Of a stretch of DNA of 64,000 nucleotides, positions 35,239 through 44,194 are shown piece after piece (position 1 is the first letter of the stretch; every line of letters begins with the position of its first letter). Origin of the DNA: Mycobacterium dioxanotrophicus (GTDB lineage: Bacteria; Actinomycetota; Actinomycetes; Mycobacteriales; Mycobacteriaceae). Made by a program: the position numbers and the translations under genes. Where the stretch lies: the NCBI RefSeq assembly GCF_002157835.1, contig NZ_CP020809.1:1426001-1490000 (forward strand), read 5' to 3'. The notes under the pieces are model-generated. The model was not told the DNA's origin, made no database searches, and was given only the letters and a program-made list of their open reading frames with translations.

Positions 35239-36864
35239 CTACCCCTCAGCCGCGACCAACGACCCGAGCTTGATGTTCGGGTTGTCCCGCTGGAATCCTT
35301 CGAGCCGCCACGGCGTCGAGAAGAGCACGAGCATCACGCCGTCGGAGCGGGTCAGAACCTCTGCTGACACTTGACGATTGACGAAGTCGGCATCTTCCGG
35401 CGACACGATGCGGGCCACTTGATAGGGCAGCGATTCCAGGGATATCGGGGCGCTGAGTTCGGTGGCCATGCGATGCGCGGCCACCTCGAACTGCATGGGA
35501 CCGACGGCGGCGAACACCGGTGCCTGCTCGCCACGCTTGTCGGAGCGCAGCACCTGCACGACGCCTTCTTGCTCCAATTGCTCGATGCCCTTACGGAATT
35601 GCTTGTGCTTGCTGGGGTCGGTGCCGCGGGCCACCGCGAAATGCTCGGGGGAGAAGCTCGGGATCGGCGGATACTGCACGGGCGCATCGCGATACAGCGT
35701 GTCGCCGGGACGAAGCGCCGCGGCGTTGGCGAGCCCGATCACGTCACCCGGCCACGCGTCGTCGAGCGTCGAGCGCTGCTGGCCGAACACCGACTGCGCG
35801 TACTTGGTGACGAACGGCTTGCCGGTGGCGGCGTGGGTCAGCACGTCACCGCGTTCGAACGTTCCTGAGACCACGCGGGCGTAGGCGATGCGGTCGCGGT
35901 GCGCGGAATCCATACCGGCCTGCACCTTGAACACGAAGGCGCTGAACGGAGTGTTGGGCGCGCGCCGAACGCCGTCGACGTCGAGCGCGCCGCTGGGAGC
36001 GGGCGCGAGTTCGACGAGCACGTCGAGCAGCTGGTTCACCCCAAAGTTCAGTGCGGCCGAGGTGAACAGCACCGGGGAGGCGTCACCGCCGAGGAACGCG
36101 TCGCGGTCGTAGTCGGACCCGTCCGCCGAGAGCAGCTCGGATTCCTCGACCGCCGTGTCCCAGTCGACGCCCGCGGCGTCATGCGCAGCGTCGGCGGGGA
36201 TGTGCTCCTCGGGTGCGATGGTGGCCCCGCCCGCGGTGCGGGTGAAGCGGATGAAGTGCCCCTTGCGGCGATCCATCACCCCCTGGAAATCCCCAGCGAT
36301 ACCGACCGGCCAGGTCAGGGGAGTGGTGCGCAGCCCGATCCGCTCATGGATCTCGTCCATCAGTTCCAGGGCGTGCCGGCCGGGCCGGTCCCACTTGTTG
36401 ACGACCGTGATGATCGGGATGCCGCGGTGCTTACACACCTGGAACAACTTCAGCGTCTGCGGTTCGAGGCCCTTGGCGGCGTCGATGAGCATCACCGCGC
36501 AGTCCACGGCCGTCAGCACGCGGTAGGTGTCCTCGGAGAAGTCGGCGTGGCCGGGGGTGTCGAGCAGGTTGATGACGCAGTCGCGGTAGGGGAACTGCAG
36601 GGCCGTCGACGTGATCGAGATGCCGCGAGCCTTCTCCATCTCCATCCAGTCCGACACCGTGGAGCGCCGGCCCGCCTTGCCGTGGATCGCGCCGGCCTCG
36701 GTGATGGCGCGCGCGTGCAGCGCCAGCGCCTCGGTCAGCGTGGACTTACCGGCGTCGGGATGGCTGATGACGGCGAAGGTTCTGCGTCGGGCCGCTTCCG
36801 CGGAGACACGGTCGCCTTTCGGCGTCTCGGTGGCGGGCGGGGTGTCGAGGGCGTTGTCGGTCAT
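35239..36864 (-). CDS. prfC: Peptide chain release factor 3
   Basis: 541 aa GTPase recycling RF1/RF2 from the ribosome after termination. G1 SHPDAGKST, switch region SITSTALQF, G3 LLDTPGHADF and G4 NKWDRPGR are present, followed by the translation-factor beta barrel. ATG 36864 (MTDNALDTPP) matches the usual ~530-aa length; the open frame reaches 36963, but the extra part lacks conservation. First gene of a probable three-gene minus-strand operon. Confidence 0.93.
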   Translation of the reverse strand: MTDNALDTPPATETPKGDRVSAEAARRRTFAVISHPDAGKSTLTEALALHARAITEAGAIHGKAGRRSTVSDWMEMEKARGISITSTALQFPYRDCVINLLDTPGHADFSEDTYRVLTAVDCAVMLIDAAKGLEPQTLKLFQVCKHRGIPIITVVNKWDRPGRHALELMDEIHERIGLRTTPLTWPVGIAGDFQGVMDRRKGHFIRFTRTAGGATIAPEEHIPADAAHDAAGVDWDTAVEESELLSADGSDYDRDAFLGGDASPVLFTSAALNFGVNQLLDVLVELAPAPSGALDVDGVRRAPNTPFSAFVFKVQAGMDSAHRDRIAYARVVSGTFERGDVLTHAATGKPFVTKYAQSVFGQQRSTLDDAWPGDVIGLANAAALRPGDTLYRDAPVQYPPIPSFSPEHFAVARGTDPSKHKQFRKGIEQLEQEGVVQVLRSDKRGEQAPVFAAVGPMQFEVAAHRMATELSAPISLESLPYQVARIVSPEDADFVNRQVSAEVLTRSDGVMLVLFSTPWRLEGFQRDNPNIKLGSLVAAEG

Positions 36865-36963
36865 CTCGTCAGCGATGGTATGGCCGACCTGCGGAAAATC
36901 CGTAATCGAGTTGAGCAGGTCACGCGTCGCGATGGCTCCACGCGCGTAGTTGAGCGGCGACAC

Positions 36964-37896
36964 TCAGTATTCGTCGGCAATGGCCTGCGCGACCAATCGG
37001 ATCCGGTTCATCTCCGGCGCCAGATCGACGATGCTCACCACCGGTTGCAGCGCCTTACCCGCGACCCGGAACTCATCGCCGACAACGACCCCGAAGACGC
37101 CGCTCTGAAGGTCGCCGACAAACCGGTGACCGTCGACGGCCGGCTGCGGGCCGTCGAATGCGAGCTGGGCCGGATCTCGATAGTCGAACGACGTGGTCAG
37201 CTCGGCGCCGTCGACGCTGAATGTGCAGGAGCTGACCGCGGAGTCCGGCACGTTCCAATCGATGCGATGCGCGGGCTGCAGTCGTTTGATCGCGGCGCAC
37301 GGGTCGGCGCCGGTCAGCACGGTGGTCGGAAAATCGGACCGGCCACGCTGCGGCTGTCCGGCGAACTTGCGGATCGCGGTGCGGACCACCTCGTCACCGA
37401 TCGGGCAGGCATCGACATTGGGTGGTGCCGTCACCGTCACCATGATCGCTGTGGCGTCGGGATACCGGGCGACGAAATTGCAGCTCCAGCTCACCACCTG
37501 GTCTTTCGGCGGAGCGTTCGGTGCGTCCAACGATGAGGTCGAGCTGACGTCGACCCCGTCGATAGTGCGATGTTTGACCCAGCTGTCCTCTTTGGCCGGC
37601 GTCGCCGGACCGACGTTGAGGCCCAGTGACACGTCGACCTTGTCACCGGGTTCGCCGATCCGAGCGTCGCATCCCAGAACTGAGGTCGGTCCCAGCACCG
37701 TCATGGCCCGCCCGGCTACGGAGTGTTCGCCGCCGTACAGAGCGCACGTGTCGACACCACGAACGCTGCGCAGCACCTCCGCTCGGTCAGTGCCGGCCGG
37801 GTGTGTCGGCGACGCTGCGGGTGTGGCGGTCTCACCTGTGCACGCTGTCGCCAACAACACCGATGCCAGCACTGCAAGCCCAATTGCCGTTCGCAC
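36964..37896 (-). CDS. Secreted lipoprotein
   Basis: 310 aa. Signal peptide ending in a lipobox (LLATAC, Cys19) predicts lipidation at the outer face of the membrane. The mature part has two repeated halves, each with paired cysteines (DTCALYGG/LGCDAR and DPCAAI/SSCTFS), resembling DUF3558-like mycobacterial lipoproteins. No enzyme motif. Divergent from the L,D-transpeptidase gene. Confidence 0.75.
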   Translation of the reverse strand: MRTAIGLAVLASVLLATACTGETATPAASPTHPAGTDRAEVLRSVRGVDTCALYGGEHSVAGRAMTVLGPTSVLGCDARIGEPGDKVDVSLGLNVGPATPAKEDSWVKHRTIDGVDVSSTSSLDAPNAPPKDQVVSWSCNFVARYPDATAIMVTVTAPPNVDACPIGDEVVRTAIRKFAGQPQRGRSDFPTTVLTGADPCAAIKRLQPAHRIDWNVPDSAVSSCTFSVDGAELTTSFDYRDPAQLAFDGPQPAVDGHRFVGDLQSGVFGVVVGDEFRVAGKALQPVVSIVDLAPEMNRIRLVAQAIADEY

Positions 37897-38172
37897 GGTC
37901 GAAGCCTAGGGCCAGTTTCGGGCCGACCGACTCGCCAAAATGTGATCACGCGGGCGATCCCAGATTCGGTGCCACCACTGGCGATAGCGCGTTTCGCGGG
38001 CGCGCCGACCGGTGCTGCGTCGCGCATGCACCTCGCCCACGCAACGACAGCATCACGACGCGCCCTCTGGCCGTGCCCGTCGCGCCAGACCGGCCGTGCC
38101 CCGGTTAGGATTAGCGCACCCGATCGGCGCTCGATCGATACGGCCTTCGCCGGAAAACACATTGGAGTGACG

Positions 38173-39423
38173 TTGACGTCTGTTCGCCGTGCCTGCCTTG
38201 CGGTCGCGTTTGCTGTGCTCGCCGTGCTCGGCGGTGTGGTCGTCACCGCTTTGCCGGACTGCAGTGAGCATTGCCAGACGCTGGCCGCCGCGCCTCCCGG
38301 GGTTCCGCAGGCGTCGCCCACCGAGCCCGCCAAACTCACGATCACCCCGAAGCCCAACGCTGAGGTCGACCCGCTGGCGCGCATCCTGGTGACCGCCGAG
38401 ACCGGCACGATCGACAGCGTCACGATGGTCAACGACGCCGGAAAGCAGATCCCGGGCATCCTCACCCCGGACGCCAAGACCTGGAAGCCGACGACGTCGC
38501 TCGGCTTCGGCCGCAACTACACGATGACGGTCTCGGCGAAGGGCCCCGGCGGCATGCCGACCCGGCAGGTCACCACCTTCAGCACGCTCACCCCGAGCAG
38601 CCAGGCCCAGGTCTACCTCGACGGCACCTCGGGCGGCATGCTGCAGGACGGCGCGAAATACGGCGTCGGCATGGTGATCGTCGCGCGCTTCGACGAGCCG
38701 ATCACCGACAAGGCCAGCGCCGAACGCCGCCTCAAGGTGACCACCAACCCGCCCGTCTTCGGCGCCTGGAACTGGATCGACGACCAGACCGCGCACTGGC
38801 GGCCGGAGAAGTACTACGCCCCGGGCACGCAGGTCACCGTCAACGCCGACATCTACGGCGCCCGACTCGGGGACGGCCTCTACGGCGCCGAGGATGAGAA
38901 GGTGTCGTTCACCATCGGCGACTCGCACATCTCGATCGCCGATGACAAGACCAAACAGGTCAGCGTGTTCGAGAACGGCAAGCTGGTCCGGACCATGCCG
39001 ACCTCGATGGGCATGGGTGGCACCGAGACCATCGGCGACACCACGCTGAGCTTCTGGACCCCGCGCGGCATCTACACCGTGATGGACAAGGCCAACCCGG
39101 TGATCATGGATTCCTCGACATTCGGCCTGCCCGTCAACAGCCGGCTGGGCTACAAGGAGACCATCCCGTACGCCACCCGGATCAGCACCGACGGCATCTA
39201 CCTGCACCAGCTCAACGCGACGGTGTGGGCACAGGGCAACACCAACACCAGCCACGGCTGCCTGAACCTCAACAGCGAGAACGCCAAGTGGTTCTTCGAC
39301 TTCGCCGTGCCCGGTGACATCGTCGAGGTCCGCAACACCGGCGGCGAACCACTGACCCTGAAACACAACGGCGACTGGAGCGTGCCTTGGGGCCAGTGGA
39401 TCCAGGGCAGCGCGCTGCGCTGA
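38173..39423 (+). CDS. L,D-transpeptidase (YkuD), LdtMt2-type
   Basis: 416 aa from a TTG with TTGGAG 5 nt upstream (GTG 38167 also possible). An N-terminal hydrophobic anchor, two Ig-like domains (LTITPKPNAEVDP..., VFGAWNWIDDQTAHWRP) and a C-terminal YkuD catalytic domain with IYLHQLN and SHGCLNLN, catalytic Cys about residue 363. Forms 3-3 peptidoglycan crosslinks, the main crosslink type in mycobacteria and the target of carbapenems. Confidence 0.92.
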   Translation: MTSVRRACLAVAFAVLAVLGGVVVTALPDCSEHCQTLAAAPPGVPQASPTEPAKLTITPKPNAEVDPLARILVTAETGTIDSVTMVNDAGKQIPGILTPDAKTWKPTTSLGFGRNYTMTVSAKGPGGMPTRQVTTFSTLTPSSQAQVYLDGTSGGMLQDGAKYGVGMVIVARFDEPITDKASAERRLKVTTNPPVFGAWNWIDDQTAHWRPEKYYAPGTQVTVNADIYGARLGDGLYGAEDEKVSFTIGDSHISIADDKTKQVSVFENGKLVRTMPTSMGMGGTETIGDTTLSFWTPRGIYTVMDKANPVIMDSSTFGLPVNSRLGYKETIPYATRISTDGIYLHQLNATVWAQGNTNTSHGCLNLNSENAKWFFDFAVPGDIVEVRNTGGEPLTLKHNGDWSVPWGQWIQGSALR

Positions 39424-39466
39424 TCGGATCCGCCACAAACTGGCGGCACTGCGCCAGCCGTCGTGA

Positions 39467-40027
39467 TCAGGCCGTCAGGCCCCGGAGTTCGTCGAACGAC
39501 GACGCGATGACGGCCGCCAGCCCGGCGCCGGAATCGTCGGTGATCCACCGCGTGAACGCGACTTTGAACACCGCCATCCCCGTTTCGGCGGCCAGCCGGG
39601 CCGCCGCATCGCCGACACCGCGGCGACGCAACGCCTCGGCCATCTCGGTGGTCAGCGTCGCGAGCTTGATGAGCTCGCGCTCTTGAAGCCCGGGGTGGCC
39701 GTCGATGATGGCCTGGCGGCGCCGGGCATGGCCGACCCGGCCCTCGAACACCGGCCCGAGCGCGGCGAGTGCGGTGGCGATGGCTTGGAGCGGACGCGCG
39801 TCGTCGGGGGCTTCGGCGATGGCGGTGACGAGAAGCTCGGTGAGCAGCGCCTGCCCGCCGAAGAGCACTTCGCGTTTGTCGGCGAAGTAGCGGAAGAAGG
39901 TGCGCTCGGTCAGCCCTGCCCGGTCGGCGATTTCGGCGACGGTCGTCTGGTCGAATCCGCGTTCGGTATAGAGCTGCAGCGCGGCTTCTTCCAGGCGATC
40001 GTGCGCGTTGGGCTCCCACCGACTCAT
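39467..40027 (-). CDS. TetR-family regulator
   Basis: 186 aa. The N-terminal TetR HTH is clear (ALQLYTERGFDQTTVAEIAD, then AGLTERTFFRYFADKREVLF). The ligand-binding half is alanine-rich. Divergent from the epimerase gene across 78 bp holding a strong dyad, so it probably represses both. Confidence 0.9.
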   Translation of the reverse strand: MSRWEPNAHDRLEEAALQLYTERGFDQTTVAEIADRAGLTERTFFRYFADKREVLFGGQALLTELLVTAIAEAPDDARPLQAIATALAALGPVFEGRVGHARRRQAIIDGHPGLQERELIKLATLTTEMAEALRRRGVGDAAARLAAETGMAVFKVAFTRWITDDSGAGLAAVIASSFDELRGLTA

Positions 40028-40045
40028 AACTTCCGAGTTTAGGGA

Positions 40046-40093
40046 ATGTCAGTGACTGTCATCGCGTTGCGCAGCTATGGCAGTCACTGACAT
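40046..40093. promoter_or_regulatory. TetR operator dyad
   Basis: ATGTCAGTGACTG (40046-40058) and CAGTCACTGACAT (40081-40093) are perfect inverted 13-mers in the 78-bp divergent gap. The right arm ends just before the epimerase SD AGGAGG. Confidence 0.75.
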
Positions 40094-40105
40094 CAGGAGG
40101 TTTTC

Positions 40106-40987
40106 ATGAAGGTCTTCGTCACCGGCGCGTCCGGATTCGTGGGTTCGGCGGTCATCCGCGACCTCATCGCCAACGGGCACGACGTCCTCGGCCTGGCGCG
40201 TTCAGACGCGTCGGCCGATGCCCTCACCGCGGCCGGAGCCCGTGTGCACCGCGGTGATCTCAACGATCCGGACAGCCTGCGCGCAGCCGCCGACACCAGC
40301 GACGGCGTCATCCATCTGGCGTTCCACCACGACTTCGACAACTTCGCCGACGCCGGAGAGCTGGACCGTCGCGCCATCGAGGTCCTCGGCACCACGCTGG
40401 CCGGGTCGGACCGCCCGCTCGTCGTCACCTCCGGCATGGCCGGTCACAACCCGGGCCGGGCCCTCACCGAGAACGACGCATTCGAGCCCGGGCTGCCCCG
40501 GTTGTCCGAGCCCGCCGCGCTGGCCTTCGCCGACAAAGGGGTGCGGGCCTCGATCGTGCGGCTCTCGCCCACGACGCACGGCGAGGGCGATCACGGCTTC
40601 GTGCCGCGGCTGATCCAGATCGCGCGGGAGAAGGGCGCTTCCGCCTACATCGGCGACGGGACCAACCGCTGGCCGGCCGTGCACCGCCTCGACGCCGCGC
40701 CGCTGTTCCGCTTGGCCGTCGAACAGGCTCCCGCCGGGACCGTCCTGCATGCGGTGGCCGAGGAGGGGGTGGCCGGCCGCGACATCGCCACCGCGATTGG
40801 GCGCCATCTCGACGTGCCGGTGACCTCGGTTCCCGTCGAGCAGGCTTTCGACCACTTCGGGTGGATCGGCGGCATGTTCGCGCTCGACATCCCGGCGTCG
40901 AGTGCATTGACGCGGAAGCGGTTCGGATGGGAGCCGACGGGCCCCGGCCTGCTCGACGACTTGGCACAGGGGCATTACTTCGCGTGA
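40106..40987 (+). CDS. NAD-dependent epimerase/dehydratase (atypical SDR)
   Basis: 293 aa. Rossmann motif GASGFVGSAV (residues 7-16) and HLAF; the catalytic region reads VTSGMAGHNPG with no canonical YxxxK, marking an atypical SDR. Strong SD AGGAGG 5 nt before the ATG. Regulated by the divergent TetR through the dyad at 40046-40093. Substrate unknown; such pairs often respond to electrophiles or quinones. Confidence 0.87.
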   Translation: MKVFVTGASGFVGSAVIRDLIANGHDVLGLARSDASADALTAAGARVHRGDLNDPDSLRAAADTSDGVIHLAFHHDFDNFADAGELDRRAIEVLGTTLAGSDRPLVVTSGMAGHNPGRALTENDAFEPGLPRLSEPAALAFADKGVRASIVRLSPTTHGEGDHGFVPRLIQIAREKGASAYIGDGTNRWPAVHRLDAAPLFRLAVEQAPAGTVLHAVAEEGVAGRDIATAIGRHLDVPVTSVPVEQAFDHFGWIGGMFALDIPASSALTRKRFGWEPTGPGLLDDLAQGHYFA

Positions 40988-41085
40988 AAACCACTGGTAG
41001 ACGGCGCTGTTGACGGGCGGAAAGGGCGACTGCGCCGTCGTACCGGTACCCTCATGGGCGATTGACGAACGATCGGAGGTCATCC

Positions 41086-42219
41086 ATGGACCTCGTACTG
41101 GGTCTCTCGATGACATCGAACGTCGTCCGGTGGGTACTGGTCGACGGGATCACGGGCGAGGGTGCCCCTGTCGACCGCGGGGCACTGGACATATCCGACG
41201 TCGACACGTTTGACGCCGAGGCGCTGCTGGAAAACGTGCTCGGCGGCGGCGAACTGCACGCTGTCGGCCTGACCTGGTCGACGGGCGCTGACGTGGCGGC
41301 CGCCAAGGTCCGCGCGGCGCTCGACGCAGTCGGTGGCGGGGCTCGCGTGGTGGACGTGCCCGAAGTCGAGGCCGCCGAGGTTCTGGCCGCCGGCATCGCC
41401 GAGATCTCGGACTACAACTTCCTCGTCGTCTGCCTGGTCGAACCCGACGCTGCGCTCATCGCGACGGTCAACGACCAGCGCGTGCGGGCCGAGCGCATCG
41501 ACCGCATCGACTCCGCCCTGGTTGATCAGGCCAGCTCCGCGGTCCGCAACGCACGCCCGAGCCCCGACGCGGTATTCGTCCTCGGGTCCGACGTCGAAGC
41601 CGCCGACGCGTTGGTGGCCGTGTTGCGTGACGAGACGGCCCGGCCGGTGTTCACCGCCGCCGAAGCCGACCTCGCCCTGACCCGCGGTGCCGCCTTGGCT
41701 GCGGCCCGCACGGTCAACGCCGCCCCTGCCCCGGTTGCGAAACCGCTGATGTCCCGCGTCGGCGTGCTGTCCTCGGTGCTGGCCGCCGCGGTCGTGGTTT
41801 TCGTCGTCTCGTTGTCGCTCGCGCTCGGACTGCGACTGACCCCCGAGTCGACCGAGCTGAACAACACCGGCGCCGTCGAGCAGTCGATGCGACCCGCCCC
41901 GCCGCCGGTGGCACAGCCCGCCGTCGTCCATCCCGCGCCGCCACCGGCCGCTCCGCCACCGGTCCACGAGACCGTCGCCGCCGCTCCGCCACCCGCACCT
42001 GTGCAGGAGGCTTCGGTCCCCGAACCGGCGTACGTTCCGCCGGCCGCTGAACCCGAGTATGTGCCGCCTGCTCCTGAACCGGCGTACATCCCACCGGCCC
42101 CACCGGAACCGCCGGTGTACGTGCCGCCGCCCGTCCCGGTGTACGCACCTCCGCCGCCCCCGCCGCGGCTGCGCGACCGGATCATCGAAAAGATCCCGCT
42201 GATCAACCGTTTTCACTGA
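41086..42219 (+). CDS. Membrane protein with proline-rich C-terminus (DUF7159-like)
   Basis: 377 aa. GGAGG upstream supports ATG 41086. The N-terminal ~220 residues (VLGLSMTSNVVRWVLVDG) resemble an actin-like/ASKHA fold found in mycobacterial proteins. Then one TM helix (SSVLAAAVVVFVVSLSLALG) and a low-complexity tail with repeated EPxYVPPAxEP units. Topology suggests the Pro-rich part extends outside. Function unknown. Confidence 0.7.
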   Translation: MDLVLGLSMTSNVVRWVLVDGITGEGAPVDRGALDISDVDTFDAEALLENVLGGGELHAVGLTWSTGADVAAAKVRAALDAVGGGARVVDVPEVEAAEVLAAGIAEISDYNFLVVCLVEPDAALIATVNDQRVRAERIDRIDSALVDQASSAVRNARPSPDAVFVLGSDVEAADALVAVLRDETARPVFTAAEADLALTRGAALAAARTVNAAPAPVAKPLMSRVGVLSSVLAAAVVVFVVSLSLALGLRLTPESTELNNTGAVEQSMRPAPPPVAQPAVVHPAPPPAAPPPVHETVAAAPPPAPVQEASVPEPAYVPPAAEPEYVPPAPEPAYIPPAPPEPPVYVPPPVPVYAPPPPPPRLRDRIIEKIPLINRFH

Positions 42220-42339
42220 CGTCGCCGGAAATTGCCCGGCGGGGAAACGGATGTGGCGTTTGTCGCTGGATTGTCGCTCACAGGCGGGCAACTCGAGTGC
42301 CTCTTCTGCCGCAGTGACCAAAGTGACCGATGTGACGAA

Positions 42340-43839
42340 CTACTCGCGCCACACCCGTTCGAACGGCAGCCGCCAGGCATTCGGCGCGATGAGCTGATGG
42401 ATCGCGTTGGGCCCCCAGGTGCCCTGCGGGTACATCTTGACGACCGGCGGGTCCTGCAGCAGCGGTTCGGAGCGTTCCCAGAGTGATTCGATGCCTTCGG
42501 CGGTGGTGAACAGCGTGTGATCGCCCCGCATGGCATCGAGGATGAGCCGCTCGTAGGCCTCCAGGACGTCGGCGATCTCCGCGGTCTCCTGAGTGGAGAA
42601 CTGCATTGAGAGCTTCTCCAGCCGCATGCCTGGCCCTGGCCGCTTGCCGTAGAAGGACAACGACACCTTGGATGCGTCGGCCAGATCGAAGGTCAGGTGG
42701 TCCGGGCCTTGGGCGCCGACCCCGGATCCGGCCGGGAACATGGTCCGCGGTGCTTCTTTGAACGCGATCGAGATGATCCGCTGTCCCTCGGCCATCCGCT
42801 TGCCGGTCCGTAGGTAGATCGGCACGCCGGCCCAGCGCCAGTTGTCGATGCCGACCTTGAGTGCGATGAACGTCTCGGTCTCGGAATCCGGTGCCACGCC
42901 CTTTTCGTCGCGGTAGCCCTGGTACTGCCCGCGCACCACCTCGGCGGTGTTAATGGGCAGCATCGATCGGAACACCTTGTTCTTTTCTTCGCTGATGGCG
43001 CGGGGTTCCAGGGCGGTGGGTGGTTCCATCACGACGAAGGCCATCACCTGGAACAGGTGGGTGACGACCATGTCCTTGAAGGCGCCGGTGCTTTCGTAGA
43101 AGTTGGCGCGCTGGTCCAGGCCGAGGGTTTCGGGGATGTCGATCTGGATGTGGTCGATGAAGTTGCGGTTCCAGATCGGTTCGAAGAGGCCGTTGGCGAA
43201 GCGGAACGCCAGGATGTTCTGTGCGGCTTCCTTGCCGAGGAAGTGGTCGATGCGGAAGATCTGGGTTTCCTTGAATGTCCTGTGCACGAAGGCATTCAGG
43301 GCGACTGCGCTCTGCAGGTCGGTGCCGAAGGGTTTTTCCATGACCACTTTGGACCGCTTCACGAGGTCGGCTTCTTTGAGCATTGTGATGACCGACTCGG
43401 CCGCTTTGGGCGGTACCGAGAGGTAGTGCAGCCGACGGGCGTCGGGGCCCAGCTCTTCCTCGGCGGTGGCGACGGCCGCGGCCAGTGCTGCGGGGCCGGC
43501 GCTCTGCGGCACGTACTGCACCTTGTCGGCGAAGCTCTTCCACTGCTCGTCGGTCGGATGGCGGGTGGCGAACTCGTCGACCGCGGCCTTGGCGTGCTCG
43601 AGGAACTGCTCCTTGGTGTAATCCTCCAAAGAAGTGGCCACCACCCGGATGTCGGGGCTGAAGCTCGACTGGTCCAGATACGCCAGACCCGGGATCAGCT
43701 TCCGCTTCGCCAAATCCCCGGTGGCGCCGAACAGCACGATGACGTGCGGCGGCAGCACTTCGCCGTTGGGGCGCGTCGGACGGGAACCGGGTGCGGGGTA
43801 GGCGACGGTCTGCGCCTTTTCGGGAGCCACGTTTTGCAT
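42340..43839 (-). CDS. zwf: Glucose-6-phosphate 1-dehydrogenase
   Basis: 499 aa. NADP-binding FGATGDLAKRKLIPG (37-51), EKPFGTDL, and the G6P-binding RIDHFLGKE signature are intact, with normal family length. First step of the oxidative pentose phosphate pathway. It is not next to opcA, tal or tkt here, so it may be a second, separate zwf copy of the kind mycobacteria carry. Confidence 0.93.
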   Translation of the reverse strand: MQNVAPEKAQTVAYPAPGSRPTRPNGEVLPPHVIVLFGATGDLAKRKLIPGLAYLDQSSFSPDIRVVATSLEDYTKEQFLEHAKAAVDEFATRHPTDEQWKSFADKVQYVPQSAGPAALAAAVATAEEELGPDARRLHYLSVPPKAAESVITMLKEADLVKRSKVVMEKPFGTDLQSAVALNAFVHRTFKETQIFRIDHFLGKEAAQNILAFRFANGLFEPIWNRNFIDHIQIDIPETLGLDQRANFYESTGAFKDMVVTHLFQVMAFVVMEPPTALEPRAISEEKNKVFRSMLPINTAEVVRGQYQGYRDEKGVAPDSETETFIALKVGIDNWRWAGVPIYLRTGKRMAEGQRIISIAFKEAPRTMFPAGSGVGAQGPDHLTFDLADASKVSLSFYGKRPGPGMRLEKLSMQFSTQETAEIADVLEAYERLILDAMRGDHTLFTTAEGIESLWERSEPLLQDPPVVKMYPQGTWGPNAIHQLIAPNAWRLPFERVWRE

Positions 43840-44044
43840 CCTGGCAGGCTGCCGTGCACTGATGGCGTCGGTTGGGTGAACTCGGGTGTCGCCGGCCTGC
43901 CGGGAGAGGTCCTCCTCTGAATGGATTCACCAAGCTCAGCTATACATTTCGCCCCGAAATTGTTAACCAAATCGACGCTCGATCTCGCTGTGATTCAACC
44001 CACAAGCGCGCTACAGTGTGACCGCAACCATAGAAAGGGCGGTC
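43840..44044. other. Divergent gap between zwf and the 49-aa membrane gene
   Basis: 205 bp holding two outward promoters; no clear operator dyad or gene seen. Confidence 0.35.
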
Positions 44045-44194
44045 ATGGTCGGAGCATTTATTGGCAGTCTCCTGCTGGTGCTGGGCCTCGTCGCAATCGC
44101 AGCCGTCGTCGTCGCGGTCGTGATGGGTTTGCCCACGTTGGCCATCACCATCGGCCTCATCTCCGGCGCGTTCTTCGCCGGCCGGGCTGTTTAG
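44045..44194 (+). CDS. 49-aa membrane peptide
   Basis: Starts MVGAFIGSLLLVLGLVAIAA and is almost wholly hydrophobic, with two short TM stretches and ending FFAGRAV. GAAAGGG precedes the ATG by about 6 nt. Its stop overlaps the end of convergent recD by 4 bp. Too short for most gene callers, but codon choice and SD support it. Confidence 0.6.
   Translation: MVGAFIGSLLLVLGLVAIAAVVVAVVMGLPTLAITIGLISGAFFAGRAV

Noticed and set aside
35899..37536. 545-aa plus-strand frame over prfC and the lipoprotein
   Set aside because: Antisense to two well-supported genes; composition typical of a mirror frame.
41080..42321. 413-aa minus-strand frame opposite the proline-rich protein
   Set aside because: Arg/Gly-rich mirror of the Pro-rich repeats; the plus-strand gene has an SD and a TM helix.
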